Positions 44,910 to 55,191 of a stretch of DNA of 64,000 nt are shown piece by piece (position 1 is the stretch's first letter; every line of letters starts with the position of its first letter). This DNA comes from Lysinibacillus halotolerans (GTDB lineage Bacteria; Bacillota; Bacilli; Bacillales_A; Planococcaceae). Location of the stretch: positions 124,001 to 188,000 of the forward strand of contig NZ_RHLQ01000001.1 of assembly GCF_003711845.1 (NCBI RefSeq). The letters run 5' to 3'. The notes below the pieces were generated by a model. The model had not been told where the DNA came from. It did not search any database and worked only from the letters and a program-made list of their open reading frames with translations. The position numbers and the translations under genes were made by a program.

Positions 44910-47165
44910 ATGACCAAAATAAGAGTTCATGAATATGCGAAAAAAGTAAGTAAATCAAGTAAAGAAGTTATAGAAGAACTAAAAAAATTAAACATCACTG
45001 TTTCGAATCATATGTCAATGCTTGAAGGAGATGCTGTTTCCAAATTAGACTCAGTGTTTAATAAAGGAACACAAGCTCAAGCAAAACAAGAGACAAAAGA
45101 AAAGAAACAAGCTACACCAAATGCTCAAAAGTCTCAAACGAAAGAGCAAAATAGACCGCAAAAGAAATCACCAAATCAAACTAACAATGAACAAAGACAA
45201 TCGCCTCAATCGAACGGCGAAAAACCAAAGAATAAGGGTAACCATAACAAAAATATGGATCATAATAATAAAAATCAAACTAACAATAATAACAATCGTA
45301 ACAACAATAAAGGCGGATTTAATCAACGTAAAAAACCTGGTATTCACGGGGGAAAACGCCGTCAGCCTAAACATCAACAACCACAAACACCGGTAACACC
45401 TAAAGAATTACCAGAAAAAATTACGTTTTATGAATCTTTATCTGTTGCAGAGCTTGCAAAAAAATTACACCGCGAACCATCAGAAATCATTAAAAAATTA
45501 TTTATGCTTGGTGTCATGGCAACAATTAATCAAGAGTTAGATAAAGATGCGATTGAGTTAATCTGTGCTGATTATGGTGTAGAAGTAGAAGAAGAAGTAC
45601 GCGTTGATATTACAGATTTAGATGCGTACTTTGAACAAAATGAAGAAAACGAACAATCGATGGAAGAACGTCCTCCAGTTGTAACAATTATGGGGCACGT
45701 TGACCATGGTAAAACAACATTACTTGACTCAATTCGTCATACAAAAGTAACAGCTGGTGAAGCTGGTGGTATCACTCAACATATTGGTGCTTACCAAGTT
45801 GATATTAACGGTAAAAAGATTACATTTTTAGATACGCCTGGACACGCAGCATTTACAACGATGCGTGCCCGTGGTGCAAGTATTACCGATTTAGCAATTA
45901 TTGTTGTCGCTGCTGATGATGGGGTTATGCCTCAAACAGTAGAAGCAATTAACCATGCGAAAGCGGCTGAAGTTCCAATTATTGTTGCAGTAAACAAAAT
46001 GGATAAACCTTCTGCAAATCCAGACCGTGTAATGCAAGAATTAACAGAACACGGATTAGTTCCTGAAGATTGGGGCGGCGATACGATTTTCGTTCCAATA
46101 TCTGCCCTTAAAGGTGAAGGTATTGATACGCTATTAGAGATGATACTATTAGTGTCGGAAGTAGCAGAATTAAAAGCAAACCCAAATCGTTCAGCAATCG
46201 GTACAGTGATCGAAGCCCAATTAGATAAAGGTAGAGGTTCTGTTGCTACTTTATTAGTACAGGATGGTACTTTACGTGTTGGTGATCCAATCGTTGTTGG
46301 CCATGCTTATGGACGTGTCCGTGCAATGGTGAATGATATTGGCCGACGTGTTAAAGAGGCAGGTCCTGCTACACCTGTTGAAATTACAGGTATTAACGAA
46401 GTACCTCAAGCTGGTGACCGTTTTGTTGTCTTCGAAGACGAGAAAACTGCTCGCCAAGTGGGTGAATCCCGTGCTATGACTGCTATTCAAGCTAGTCGTT
46501 CTGAAAAACAACGGGTGACACTTGATAACTTATTCGAGCAAATGTCACAAGGCGATGTAAAAGAATTAAATATTATTGTTAAAGCGGACGTTCAAGGTAC
46601 TGTAGAAGCAATGGCCGCATCATTAATGAAAATTGACGTTGAAGGTGTTAACGTAAAAATTATTCATACTGGTGCCGGCGCAATTACAGAATCTGATATT
46701 TCATTAGCAGCTGCTTCAAACGCAATCGTTATTGGTTTCAATGTACGCCCAGATACGAATGCGAAACGTGCAGCGGAAGCAGAAGGCGTAGATATTCGAT
46801 TACACCGTATTATTTACAAAGTAATTGAAGAAATCGAAGCGGCAATGAAAGGAATGCTTGACCCTGAATATGAAGAAAAAATCATTGGTCAAGCTGAAGT
46901 TCGTCAAACAATTAAAGTTTCTAAAGTTGGAACAATCGCTGGTTCTTACGTAACAGAAGGGAAAGTAACTCGTGATTCTGGCGTTCGTGTCATTCGTGAC
47001 GGAATCGTTGTATTTGAAGGTGAATTAGATTCATTAAAACGTTTCAAAGACGACGCTAAAGAAGTGGCAAAAGGTTACGAATGTGGTATGACGATCAAAA
47101 ACTTTAATGACATTAAAGAGGGCGATATTATCGAAGCCTTCATAATGGAAGAAATTAAACGATAA
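44910..47165 (+). CDS. infB: Translation initiation factor IF-2
   Basis: 751 residues. Two IF2-N domains ([20 protein letters not shown] at the start; [20 protein letters not shown] near 175) flank an N/Q/K-rich linker at about 55-160. The GTPase domain has [30 protein letters not shown] and [13 protein letters not shown], followed by domains that bind fMet-tRNA. The linker is asparagine-rich and gives many spurious ORFs in other frames. Its stop overlaps the ATG of ylxP. Confidence 0.98.
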   Translation: MTKIRVHEYAKKVSKSSKEVIEELKKLNITVSNHMSMLEGDAVSKLDSVFNKGTQAQAKQETKEKKQATPNAQKSQTKEQNRPQKKSPNQTNNEQRQSPQSNGEKPKNKGNHNKNMDHNNKNQTNNNNNRNNNKGGFNQRKKPGIHGGKRRQPKHQQPQTPVTPKELPEKITFYESLSVAELAKKLHREPSEIIKKLFMLGVMATINQELDKDAIELICADYGVEVEEEVRVDITDLDAYFEQNEENEQSMEERPPVVTIMGHVDHGKTTLLDSIRHTKVTAGEAGGITQHIGAYQVDINGKKITFLDTPGHAAFTTMRARGASITDLAIIVVAADDGVMPQTVEAINHAKAAEVPIIVAVNKMDKPSANPDRVMQELTEHGLVPEDWGGDTIFVPISALKGEGIDTLLEMILLVSEVAELKANPNRSAIGTVIEAQLDKGRGSVATLLVQDGTLRVGDPIVVGHAYGRVRAMVNDIGRRVKEAGPATPVEITGINEVPQAGDRFVVFEDEKTARQVGESRAMTAIQASRSEKQRVTLDNLFEQMSQGDVKELNIIVKADVQGTVEAMAASLMKIDVEGVNVKIIHTGAGAITESDISLAAASNAIVIGFNVRPDTNAKRAAEAEGVDIRLHRIIYKVIEEIEAAMKGMLDPEYEEKIIGQAEVRQTIKVSKVGTIAGSYVTEGKVTRDSGVRVIRDGIVVFEGELDSLKRFKDDAKEVAKGYECGMTIKNFNDIKEGDIIEAFIMEEIKR

Positions 47166-47443
47166 TGATCGTCTATGCGGAAGTTGAGTTCATTATTTCT
47201 GATTCCCATTCGTTAAAAGAAAAGCGAGCTGTTCTCCAGCGAATGATTACACGGACAAAACAGAAATTTAATGTTTCTGTTGCAGAAATTGATCATCAAA
47301 ATGTATGGCAACGGACAAGAATTGCTCTTGTCTGTGTGTCATCATCAAAGATGAGTGCAGAGCGAGAAATCAATCATGCACTTCACTTCCTTCAATCCAA
47401 TCCTTCGTGGGAACAACTCGAGGTTTGGAAAGATTATTTATAA
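47165..47443 (+). CDS. ylxP: YlxP, DUF503 family protein
   Basis: 92 residues: VYAEVEFIISDSHSLKEKRA then RMITRTKQKFNVSVAEIDHQ and WQRTRIALVCVSS. These match DUF503, a small conserved family between infB and rbfA; no function is established. The ATG overlaps the infB stop. A 163-base gap with RNA structure separates it from rbfA, unlike the tight spacing common in relatives. Confidence 0.93.
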   Translation: MIVYAEVEFIISDSHSLKEKRAVLQRMITRTKQKFNVSVAEIDHQNVWQRTRIALVCVSSSKMSAEREINHALHFLQSNPSWEQLEVWKDYL

Positions 47444-47594
47444 TTCGTCCGAAAAGGGACAAATTGCGCTGAGGCGTACAAGTTTAAATGATATTAAGGT
47501 AAGAACGATGCCTTCTTACATCACTTATCTATTAAGTAAAACAAGGCTTAATTTTCGTGAACCTAAAGGGGCATCATTCTTACTTTAAAAAAGA
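47442..47594 (+). promoter_or_regulatory. Structured rbfA leader
   Basis: Just after the ylxP stop, GTCC/GGAC flanked by AATT/AATT forms a small hairpin (about 47442-47465). Then a 17-base arm (47496-47512) pairs with 47570-47586 with one wobble and one mismatch, enclosing ACTTA/TAAGT (47523-47537). The closing stem ends only a few bases before the rbfA SD (AAGAGGTGG). It has no T run. I do not recognise an RNA family. Confidence 0.6.
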
Positions 47595-47606
47595 GGTGGC
47601 ACAATT

Positions 47607-47948
47607 ATGTCATTACGTTCAAATCGAATTGCTGAGCAAATGAAAAAAGAACTTGGCGATATCATTACTCGTAAATTAAAAGACCCAAGAGTTGGGTTTG
47701 TTACAATTACTGATGTAGCCGTAACTGGTGATCTTCAACAAGCAACGGTTTACATCTCATCTCTAGGTAGTGAACGGGAACGGGAAGAGACATTGAAGGC
47801 TTTAGTAAAAGCATCAGGTTTCATCCGTACAGAAATCGGTCATCGAATTCGTTTGCGTCGTACTCCAGAAATCACATTTGAATTTGATTCAGCTGTGGAA
47901 TATGGAAACAAAATCGATGCATTGTTACGTTCTCTTCATGAGGAATAA
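47607..47948 (+). CDS. rbfA: 30S ribosome-binding factor RbfA
   Basis: 113 residues: [40 protein letters not shown], and the C-terminal [20 protein letters not shown]-like fold protein for 30S maturation. SD AAGAGGTGG is upstream. The rimP-to-rbfA cluster ends here with a terminator. Confidence 0.97.
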   Translation: MSLRSNRIAEQMKKELGDIITRKLKDPRVGFVTITDVAVTGDLQQATVYISSLGSEREREETLKALVKASGFIRTEIGHRIRLRRTPEITFEFDSAVEYGNKIDALLRSLHEE

Positions 47949-47957
47949 AAGTTAGTG

Positions 47958-47997
47958 AAGTCTACATCTGCATAAAGTTGTGCGATGTAGACTTTTT
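47958..47997 (+). terminator. Intrinsic terminator after rbfA
   Basis: AAGTCTACATC (47958-47968) pairs perfectly with GATGTAGACTT (47984-47994), 15-base loop, followed by T run to 47997. Confidence 0.85.
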
Positions 47998-48061
47998 CTG
48001 TTTATCATGATGAGCATGCATAGATAGAAAAATACAAGAAAAATAGTTTAAGGAGCACAAT

Positions 48062-48967
48062 ATGAACGGCATTTTACCTCTCTGGAAGGAAAGAGGCATG
48101 ACAAGCCATGATTGCGTCTTTCAATTAAGAAAAATTTTAAAAACAAAAAAGGTCGGTCATACTGGAACGCTAGACCCAGGTGTAGAAGGTGTCTTGCCTA
48201 TATGCATTGGACAGGCAACACGAATTGCAGAATATTTAACAGATGCTGGAAAGGTCTATGAAGCGGTTGTATCCATTGGAAAAACAACAGCAACGGAGGA
48301 TGCAGAAGGTGAAACGGTTAATCAGGATCTTTCCTTCAAAAAAATTTCAAGACAACAGTTGTTAGAAACATTGGAAAGTTTAACGGGCGTTATTGAACAA
48401 ACCCCACCAATGTATTCTGCCGTAAAAGTAAACGGTAAAAAATTATATGAATATGCCCGCAAAGGGGAAGTAGTTGAGCGTCCAACAAGAAAAGTGACCA
48501 TTTACTCCTTACAATTGTTGGATGATGAAGAGAGTTTTGCAGGGGAAGAAATTACTTTCCACATTCGTATTGCATGTAGCAAAGGGACATATATTCGTAC
48601 CCTTGCTGTGCAAATTGGAGAAAAATTAGGCTATCCTGCCCACATGGCATCCCTTGTAAGAACAGCTTCTGGTACTTTCCAAAAAGAAAATTGTGTTACA
48701 CTACAACAAGTACAAGAAATGATGAAGGAAGTAACGATAGATCAAATCATATTACCCGTTGAGTATGCCCTATCTACCTATCCGTTTATTGAAGTTGATG
48801 AATCTAATGAAAAGCAAATATTAAATGGACAAGTACTTCCGAAACATACATTATTAAAAGAAAATGATAAAATTGTATATAGCATGAATGGAAAGGCTCT
48901 TGCAGTATATGTAAAGCATCCAACAAAAGAAGGTTTTATGAAACCAGAAAAAATGTTCCCAAACTAA
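48062..48967 (+). CDS. truB: tRNA pseudouridine-55 synthase TruB
   Basis: 301 residues. The catalytic Asp is in KVGHTGTLDPGVEGVLPICI; other motifs are GILPLWKERGMTSHD and the KGTYIRTLAVQIGEKLG stretch. It modifies U55 of tRNAs. It has AAGGAGCA as SD and lies 114 bases after rbfA, beyond that gene's terminator. Confidence 0.97.
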   Translation: MNGILPLWKERGMTSHDCVFQLRKILKTKKVGHTGTLDPGVEGVLPICIGQATRIAEYLTDAGKVYEAVVSIGKTTATEDAEGETVNQDLSFKKISRQQLLETLESLTGVIEQTPPMYSAVKVNGKKLYEYARKGEVVERPTRKVTIYSLQLLDDEESFAGEEITFHIRIACSKGTYIRTLAVQIGEKLGYPAHMASLVRTASGTFQKENCVTLQQVQEMMKEVTIDQIILPVEYALSTYPFIEVDESNEKQILNGQVLPKHTLLKENDKIVYSMNGKALAVYVKHPTKEGFMKPEKMFPN

Positions 48968-48988
48968 TTATAGGAGGCAAGTTTTCAG

Positions 48989-49945
48989 ATGAAGGTTGTT
49001 CATTTAAAATACCCCCATCAATTAAATCTAGCAAATGAATCCACTGCATACTCTCTTGCAGTAGGATTCTTTGATGGTGTACATAGAGGGCATCAAGCGG
49101 TTATTCAAAATGCGATTCATATGGCAGAACAATTGGGGATTGAAAGTGCCGTTATGACCTTTGATCCTCATCCATCTATTGTTTTAGGAGGCCGTAAAGA
49201 AAAGGTATTTTACATAACGCCTTTGCAACAAAAATTGGATATTCTTGAGGAAATCGGTGTGGAAAATGTTTTTGTCGTTCAATTTACATCCGATTTTGCG
49301 AAACTATCTCCTGAAGATTTTATCCAATATTTTATAAGGGATTTAAATGTAAAACACGTTTCCGCAGGATTTGATTTTTCATTTGGTAGTTTAGGAAAGG
49401 GAAATATGGATATAATGAAAGAGTATAGTAATGGAGATTATGGCGTGTCCGTTATTAGCAAACAAACGGACGGAGAAGAAAAAATTAGTTCTACTCGAAT
49501 TCGCCATTATTTACAAGAAGGGGATATGGAGAGCGCTGCAAATTTACTTGGTCGTGCTTACGAAGTACCTGGTCTTGTTGTTCATGGTGACAAACGTGGT
49601 CGAACAATCGGTTTCCCTACAGCTAATATTAAATCCATCGAAGGAAGTTTTATTCCAGCAATCGGTGTGTATGCAGTCAAAATTTTAGTTCAAAATAAAT
49701 GGTATGATGGAGTTTGTAATGTTGGATATAAGCCGACATTTAAAAATCCGGACGATAAGCAATTATCGATCGAAGTACACATTTTAAACTTTGAAAAAAA
49801 TATTTACGGTGAAGAAGTAAAAGTTGGTTGGTATAAACGAATTCGTAACGAACAAAAATTTGACGGCATCGAATCTTTAAAAGCTCAAATCGAGCGAGAT
49901 AAAAACGAAGCAATTGAATACTTCAAGACACTTCGTAATAGTTGA
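48989..49945 (+). CDS. ribF: Bifunctional riboflavin kinase / FAD synthetase RibF (RibC)
   Basis: 318 residues. The N-terminal FMN adenylyltransferase domain has AVGFFDGVHRGHQAVI and SSTRIRHYLQEGDM. The C-terminal flavokinase domain has GRTIGFPTANI and GVCNVGYKPTF. It makes FMN and FAD from riboflavin. SD TAGGAGGCA is upstream. The promoter of rpsO overlaps its stop codon. Confidence 0.97.
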   Translation: MKVVHLKYPHQLNLANESTAYSLAVGFFDGVHRGHQAVIQNAIHMAEQLGIESAVMTFDPHPSIVLGGRKEKVFYITPLQQKLDILEEIGVENVFVVQFTSDFAKLSPEDFIQYFIRDLNVKHVSAGFDFSFGSLGKGNMDIMKEYSNGDYGVSVISKQTDGEEKISSTRIRHYLQEGDMESAANLLGRAYEVPGLVVHGDKRGRTIGFPTANIKSIEGSFIPAIGVYAVKILVQNKWYDGVCNVGYKPTFKNPDDKQLSIEVHILNFEKNIYGEEVKVGWYKRIRNEQKFDGIESLKAQIERDKNEAIEYFKTLRNS

Positions 49946-49970
49946 TTGTAAACTAAAAGTATGATACTAT
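49942..49970 (+). promoter_or_regulatory. Vegetative promoter for rpsO
   Basis: TTGATT (49942-49947), 17-base spacer, TACTAT (49965-49970) with TG at 49962-49963 (extended -10). The -35 overlaps the ribF stop codon. Confidence 0.6.
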
Positions 49971-49975
49971 TCTTT

Positions 49976-50035
49976 AAGTGCTATGCGCACTATACCTTAG
50001 CTCGGCATTTCGATTCTCCAACGACTGCTGTGCTA
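49976..50035 (+). promoter_or_regulatory. Structured rpsO leader, possible S15 autoregulatory site
   Basis: AGTGC and GCACT form a first hairpin just after the promoter. TAGCTCGGCA (49998-50007) pairs with TGCTGTGCTA (50026-50035), ten positions with one mismatch and one G-U, loop 18. S15 leaders that bind the protein are known in Bacillus-type bacteria; assignment to that role is inference. Confidence 0.5.
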
Positions 50036-50070
50036 GTGGTGTAAATTATTATTTAGGAGGTCCATTCAAC

Positions 50071-50340
50071 ATGGCAATTACAAAAGAACGTAAAAACGAA
50101 ATTATCGCTGAGTACCGTACTCACGAAGGAGATACTGGTTCTCCAGAAGTACAAATCGCAGTATTAACTGCTGAAATCAATGCTTTAAATGATCACTTAG
50201 GTACTCATAAAAAAGATTTCCACTCTCAACGTGGTCTTCTTAAAAAAGTAGGTCGTCGTCGTCACTTATTAAAATATCTTCGCGAAACTGACGTTCAACG
50301 TTACCGTGAACTAATCAATCGTCTAGGTTTACGTCGATAA
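50071..50340 (+). CDS. rpsO: 30S ribosomal protein S15
   Basis: 89 residues, exact family length: [40 protein letters not shown], and [20 protein letters not shown]. The ATG at 50071 follows TTAGGAGGTCC; longer in-frame readings are not conserved. Strong codon bias. It precedes pnp as in most bacteria. Confidence 0.98.
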   Translation: MAITKERKNEIIAEYRTHEGDTGSPEVQIAVLTAEINALNDHLGTHKKDFHSQRGLLKKVGRRRHLLKYLRETDVQRYRELINRLGLRR

Positions 50341-50702
50341 TAAGAAAAGCTGAGTAGCTTTACTCTGTTTAAAAAAAGCGGGAACATTCCCGCTTTTTAT
50401 TTATGTATAAAGTTGTTAGTAAATATTTATAAATAAGGATAGAAATATTATCTCCTAAATAATTTGTAAAAAATATACGAAAAAGCCATAATTATATTGA
50501 AAATATTTAGCATAGAAATTGCTTTTTTGATACACTTACTAATGGTATATAAGAATGAAACAATCAATCGATGGAAATATCAGTTGGTTGTAAGTGATTA
50601 TCGGGCTTTTTACGGACACTTCCTTACATAATCATTGGATGTGCCGCAAATAGCGGGATAAAATCGTGACGTAGTGTGTTTCAAGAGAAAGGGGTTCATT
50701 AT
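50341..50702 (+). other. 362-base rpsO-pnp gap: terminator and pnp leader, no gene
   Basis: After the rpsO terminator is an AT-rich stretch. A weak promoter candidate is TTTTTTGATA near 50523-50532 followed by TATAAG around 50548. The following leader has TGATTAT and ATAATCA repeats (about 50595-50635) that can pair. In other bacteria the pnp leader is an RNase III and PNPase target, but I cannot assign such a site here. Confidence 0.5.
50373..50398 (+). terminator. Intrinsic terminator after rpsO
   Basis: AAAAAGCGGGA (50373-50383) pairs perfectly with TCCCGCTTTTT (50388-50398), tetraloop, T run in the 3' arm. Confidence 0.92.
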
Positions 50703-52814
50703 ATGACCGAAAAGAAAGTCTATTCATATGAATGGGCTGGCCGACAACTAGTAGTAGAAGTAGGACAGCTAGCTAAACAAGCAAATGGCGCAACATTAAT
50801 TCGCTACGGTGAATCAGCAGTACTTGCGACAGCAACAATGTCAAAAACACCAAAAGCATTAGATTTCTTCCCATTAACAGTTAACTATGAAGAACGTCTA
50901 TACGCAGCAGGTAAAATTCCAGGAGGATTCATTAAACGGGAAGGTCGTCCATCAGAGCATGCGATTTTAGTTTCTCGTCTAATTGACCGTCCTATTCGTC
51001 CAATGTTCCCTGATGGCTTCCGTAATGAAGTACAAGTTATCTCTATGGTCATGTCATCAGATCCAGACTGCCCAACAGATGTAGCAGCAATGTTTGGTTC
51101 ATCTTTAGCATTGGCTGTTTCGGACATTCCATTTGATGGTCCAATCGCAGGTGTACATGTTGGTTATATCGATGGTGAATTCGTACTTAACCCAACAACA
51201 GAACAATCTGAAAAAAGTACTGTTCACTTAACTGTGGCAGGTAACAAAGATGCAATTAACATGGTAGAAGCAGGTGCGTTAGAAGTTCCAGAAGAAATCA
51301 TGCTTGAAGCAATTATGTTCGGTCATGAAGAAATTAAGAAATTAATTGCGTTCCAAGAACAAATTGTTGCAGAAGTAGGTAAAGAAAAATTAGCAGTAGA
51401 ATTATATGAAATCGATGAAGAACTTTCATCTCAAGTGAAAGGGCTTTGCGAAGAAGACATGAACGCTGCTATTCAAACGGTGGAAAAACATGCTCGTGAA
51501 GATGCGATTAATGCTGTTAAAGAACGTGTTATTGCCCACTATGAAGAACAAGAAGCAGATGAAGATACATTAAAGCAAGTAAAATCCATTTTAGACAAGA
51601 TGGTTAAAGATGAAGTTCGCCGTTTAATTACAGAGGAAAAAATCCGTCCTGATGGCCGTAAAGTTGATGAAATTCGACCTTTATCTTCTGAAGTAGGTTT
51701 ATTAGAACGTGCCCATGGTTCAGGATTGTTTACACGTGGACAAACTCAAGCACTTTCCATCTGTACATTAGGTCCATTAGGGGACGTACAAATTATCGAT
51801 GGTTTAGGACTTGAAGAATCTAAACGTTTCATGCACCACTATAACTTCCCTCAATTCTCAGTTGGGGAAACAGGACCGATGCGCGGACCTGGACGTCGTG
51901 AAATTGGACACGGAGCATTGGGAGAACGTGCATTACTTGCTGTTATTCCAGATGAGTCTGAGTTCCCATATGCGATTCGTTGTGTATCGGAAGTATTAGA
52001 ATCTAACGGTTCTACTTCTCAAGCATCCATTTGTGCATCAACTCTTGCGATGATGGACGCTGGTGTTCCGATTAAAGCTCCAGTAGCAGGTATTGCAATG
52101 GGTCTTGTGAAAAAAGGGGAACATTACACGATTTTAACAGACATTCAAGGTATGGAAGACCACCTTGGAGATATGGACTTTAAAGTAGCTGGTACTGCCA
52201 AAGGTGTTACAGCACTTCAAATGGATATTAAAATTGACGGTTTATCCCGCAATATTTTAGAAGAGGCATTACAACAAGCAAAAGCAGGACGAATGATTAT
52301 TCTAGAATCAATGCTTGCAACATTAGATGCGCCACGCACTCACTTATCTAAATATGCACCGAAAATTGAAGTCGTTCATATTAACCCAGAAAAAATCCGT
52401 GATGTCATCGGTTCTGGTGGTAAAACGATTAACAAAATTATCGATGAAACGGGCGTAAAAATCGATACAGAACAAGACGGTACAATTTACATCTCTTCAG
52501 CTAACGAAGAAATGAATAAACGTGCAAAAGAAATTATCGAATCCATCGTACGCGAAGCAAAAGTTGGCGAATATTATATGGCAACTGTAAAACGTATCGA
52601 GAAATTCGGTGCATTCTGTGAAATCTTCCCAGGAAAAGATGGCTTATTACACATTTCGGAAATTCAAGAAGAACGTACGAATAAAGTGGAAGACGTGTTA
52701 AAAATCGGTGATCAATTACTTGTCAAATGTATTGAAATTGATAACCAAGGGCGCGTAAATTTATCTCGCAAAGTCGTTCTAAAAGAAGAAAAAGAACGTG
52801 CTGAACAAGCCTAA
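50703..52814 (+). CDS. pnp: Polyribonucleotide nucleotidyltransferase (PNPase)
   Basis: 703 residues. Two RNase PH cores ([40 protein letters not shown]), a KH domain ([17 protein letters not shown]) and an S1 domain ([20 protein letters not shown]). It is the main 3'-5' phosphorolytic exoribonuclease and pairs functionally with the RNase J gene at the end of the window. The ATG at 50703 follows AAAGGGG; an ATG at 50676 is upstream of that SD. Confidence 0.98.
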   Translation: MTEKKVYSYEWAGRQLVVEVGQLAKQANGATLIRYGESAVLATATMSKTPKALDFFPLTVNYEERLYAAGKIPGGFIKREGRPSEHAILVSRLIDRPIRPMFPDGFRNEVQVISMVMSSDPDCPTDVAAMFGSSLALAVSDIPFDGPIAGVHVGYIDGEFVLNPTTEQSEKSTVHLTVAGNKDAINMVEAGALEVPEEIMLEAIMFGHEEIKKLIAFQEQIVAEVGKEKLAVELYEIDEELSSQVKGLCEEDMNAAIQTVEKHAREDAINAVKERVIAHYEEQEADEDTLKQVKSILDKMVKDEVRRLITEEKIRPDGRKVDEIRPLSSEVGLLERAHGSGLFTRGQTQALSICTLGPLGDVQIIDGLGLEESKRFMHHYNFPQFSVGETGPMRGPGRREIGHGALGERALLAVIPDESEFPYAIRCVSEVLESNGSTSQASICASTLAMMDAGVPIKAPVAGIAMGLVKKGEHYTILTDIQGMEDHLGDMDFKVAGTAKGVTALQMDIKIDGLSRNILEEALQQAKAGRMIILESMLATLDAPRTHLSKYAPKIEVVHINPEKIRDVIGSGGKTINKIIDETGVKIDTEQDGTIYISSANEEMNKRAKEIIESIVREAKVGEYYMATVKRIEKFGAFCEIFPGKDGLLHISEIQEERTNKVEDVLKIGDQLLVKCIEIDNQGRVNLSRKVVLKEEKERAEQA

Positions 52815-52835
52815 AACAATCCCTTATAAAAAAGT

Positions 52836-52876
52836 TAAGCGTAGACTAAGTTACTAATACTTTGTCTACGCTTATT
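52836..52876. terminator. Bidirectional terminator between convergent pnp and ABC permease
   Basis: TAAGCGTAGAC (52836-52846) pairs perfectly with GTCTACGCTTA (52864-52874), continued inside by AAGT/ACTT. ATTTTTA follows on the plus strand. On the minus strand the hairpin is followed by AACTTTTTTAT, so it can serve both genes. Confidence 0.9.
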
Positions 52877-52902
52877 TTTATGAATATTTTTTCGTTTAAG
52901 TA

Positions 52903-54186
52903 TTACAATTCTTGACGTAATGCTTGAATGACTTCAATTTTTGTCGCATTACGTGCCGGGCGCCAACCGGAAATAATGGCTACTAGTAAACTAATACTCC
53001 CTGCAACTAACACAAGACTAATTGGAATTAATGAGAAGGTAAGTTCGTAATTTGATAAATCTTCTTCAGATAAAGCAAAGGATACAACATAAGGTAAAAT
53101 AGCATTTGCCGCAAAACTAATTACATAGGATACAATAACAGCTAATACGGTACCTAAAAGGCCTATAAATGTACTTTCCATTAAAAATAATCGTTGAATT
53201 AAATTCGGAGAAGCCCCTATTGCTTTTAACACACCAATCTCACGAGTTCTTTCTGTAACAGCCATTGTCATCGTATTAAATATACCAATAGAAGCAATAA
53301 GAATAGCGATTGTTCCTATAAATATAAGTCCTATTTTAAAAATAAGGAAGAACAGATCCATTTCTTCTAATTGTTCAATTTGCGAGTATACTTGATAGTT
53401 TTGATCTTTTAATGTCTCTAAAACAGGCATAACATTCTCGACAGAATCTACATAAATAAAAGTGGACGGATACGTGACTAAGTTAGGAAACTTGTCCAAT
53501 AAAGCATCACTAAACTGAATGGAAGAATCAACATACCAATCATAGGACGGTTTCTTTAATATACCGACAATTTTGAAGGTAGAAGGCTCTGTATATGCTT
53601 CAGTCTCAGCATTGTAAAACTGAAGGTTTACTTCCTTATTTAAAATATCACCTTTATAGCCTTCCTCAGAACCATCGTAATAGGATCCCTGTTCTTCAGC
53701 CTCCTTTGATTTTTTCTCAATGATTGCTCTATCTTCTTCATTTAATAAACTTTGAGCAAAATGATAACCGACGACAATTTCGTTCGCTTGCTCTGGTAAG
53801 CGACCTTCATTTAAATTCGATGGAAGTTGTTTGAGTTCTGACGTATTATAAATAACTCCCGTTGATTCACCTTTACGATCTTCAAAGGATGTGGAGACAA
53901 TACCATCTAGTTCAGCCTTATTTAAAACGACATTTACATGATCAACGCTCTCGATATATTCTCGATCCTTTTCTGAAAGGGTTTCATCCCCATAAAGCTC
54001 AATTTTCGTAATTTCCTCTTGTGAAAGAATATCATTCCGTAAAGTTTCTTGAATACCAAACCCAACTGAAGCTAGTACAATTAAAAAGGAACATCCTATC
54101 ATTGCAGCTAATATTGTCATCGTAACGCGCAGTTTATTTTTTTTCATATGTTGAAATACAAATTGTAATTGATCTTTAAATAACAT
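52903..54186 (-). CDS. MacB/FtsX-type ABC transporter permease
   Basis: 427 residues. One membrane helix at about 20-43, a large extracytoplasmic domain (about 45-275), then three membrane helices (about 280-305, 330-357, 380-408) with the FtsX signature VTERTREIGVLKAIGAS between them and WRPARNATKIEVIQALR at the end. Such permeases move peptides, antibiotics or lipoprotein cargo by mechanotransmission rather than through a channel. Substrate is unknown. It overlaps the ATPase gene by 11 bases; no two-component system is adjacent. Confidence 0.9.
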   Translation of the reverse strand: MLFKDQLQFVFQHMKKNKLRVTMTILAAMIGCSFLIVLASVGFGIQETLRNDILSQEEITKIELYGDETLSEKDREYIESVDHVNVVLNKAELDGIVSTSFEDRKGESTGVIYNTSELKQLPSNLNEGRLPEQANEIVVGYHFAQSLLNEEDRAIIEKKSKEAEEQGSYYDGSEEGYKGDILNKEVNLQFYNAETEAYTEPSTFKIVGILKKPSYDWYVDSSIQFSDALLDKFPNLVTYPSTFIYVDSVENVMPVLETLKDQNYQVYSQIEQLEEMDLFFLIFKIGLIFIGTIAILIASIGIFNTMTMAVTERTREIGVLKAIGASPNLIQRLFLMESTFIGLLGTVLAVIVSYVISFAANAILPYVVSFALSEEDLSNYELTFSLIPISLVLVAGSISLLVAIISGWRPARNATKIEVIQALRQEL

Positions 54187-54871
54187 GAGCCATACCTCCT
54201 ACTAATACACCATCTGCCATTCGAAATTTACGATCTGCAATGGAAGCAACTTCTTCATCATGGGTAATGATAATAAACGTAATATTATCTTGTTCATTCA
54301 ATTGCTGAATAAGGGTTAATATTTCCTTTTCCGTTTGTGAATCTAAACTACCAGTTGGTTCATCAGCCAATATAATAGGCGGGTTTGTAATCATAGCTCT
54401 AGCGATTGATACCCGTTGCTGCTGCCCGCCGGAAAGTTCATTTGGGTAATGATCTGCTACTCCAGCCAGTTCAACCTTTGTAAGGATTTCACTAACTTTC
54501 TTTTTCCGTATTGCTGGACTAATGCCTTTTAGTTTTAAAGGTAGTTCAACATTTTCAAATACCGTTTGAGAAGATAACAGTTGGAAGTTTTGAAAAATGA
54601 AGCCGAAATGATCTAATCGGAACGCAGTACTTTGTTTTTCCGTAAAACCAGCAATTTCTGTATTATTTACAATGATCGATCCAGAATCAGGTTTCATAAA
54701 ACCAGCAATCGTTTGTAGTAACGTCGATTTTCCTGAACCACTTTTTCCTACAATAGCCACTATTTCTCCTTGTTCAATACGGAAGTTGATATCCTTTAAT
54801 ACTTCCACCTTTTTTTCCTGACCCTTTTTTCCAATAATAAAAGTGTGTTGTAATGATTGAACAGTAATCAT
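54176..54871 (-). CDS. MacB-type ABC transporter ATP-binding protein
   Basis: 231 residues from the ATG at 54871 ([11 protein letters not shown]); an in-frame ATG at 54907 lacks an SD, while AAAGGA lies 12 bases before 54871. Walker [16 protein letters not shown]-loop FIFQNFQLL, signature [14 protein letters not shown], Walker [16 protein letters not shown], and H-loop ITHDEE. It is the LolD/MacB-like partner of the downstream permease. In relatives this place after pnp is occupied by ylxY, a polysaccharide deacetylase gene. Confidence 0.93.
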   Translation of the reverse strand: MITVQSLQHTFIIGKKGQEKKVEVLKDINFRIEQGEIVAIVGKSGSGKSTLLQTIAGFMKPDSGSIIVNNTEIAGFTEKQSTAFRLDHFGFIFQNFQLLSSQTVFENVELPLKLKGISPAIRKKKVSEILTKVELAGVADHYPNELSGGQQQRVSIARAMITNPPIILADEPTGSLDSQTEKEILTLIQQLNEQDNITFIIITHDEEVASIADRKFRMADGVLVGGMAHVI

Positions 54872-55191
54872 ATTGTTTTTCATTCCTTTATTAAGTGATA
54901 AATTCATTGTAGGAAAAAAATCTGAAGAAAATGGAAGGACAATTATGAAGAATTTCTTAATAGTTTCATAAAAAGTATGAAAGAAAAATTCGTTTTCAAA
55001 AGTTGAAGGTTAGAGAAGATTAGCATATGATTATTAAATGCTACGAATATTTTTCTTTGTTCTATAACGTTTTTCTATTTAAAAAAGTAGAACGTAAGAA
55101 AGGAAACAGCCTTTTAGCAAAATGATTGGCGAAAACATTGAATTTGTGAATTTTGCTGGAGAGAATTTGATCATAGAGGTGAGGAGATAGT
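54872..55191. other. Divergent intergenic region between the ABC ATPase and mlpA
   Basis: About 320 bases without a gene. It holds a perfect inverted repeat TTTCATA (54964-54970)/TATGAAA (54976-54982), which may be an operator for the minus-strand ABC genes, and the mlpA promoter at 55003-55031. In the mlpA leader, AGCAAAAT and ATTTTGCT (about 55117-55158) form an 8-pair stem with a large loop. Confidence 0.5.
55003..55031 (+). promoter_or_regulatory. Vegetative promoter candidate for mlpA
   Basis: TTGAAG (55003-55008), 17-base spacer, TATGAT (55026-55031). The leader to the TTG start at 55192 would be about 155 bases. Confidence 0.55.

Noticed and set aside
45121-45396. 91-residue plus-strand ORF in the infB linker
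   Set aside because: It comes from the repetitive Asn/Lys codons of the IF-2 linker in another frame.
47355-47588. 77-residue plus-strand ORF overlapping ylxP and the rbfA leader
   Set aside because: It begins inside ylxP out of frame, has no SD and no recognisable composition. Its 3' half coincides with the strong inverted repeat, which explains the region better.
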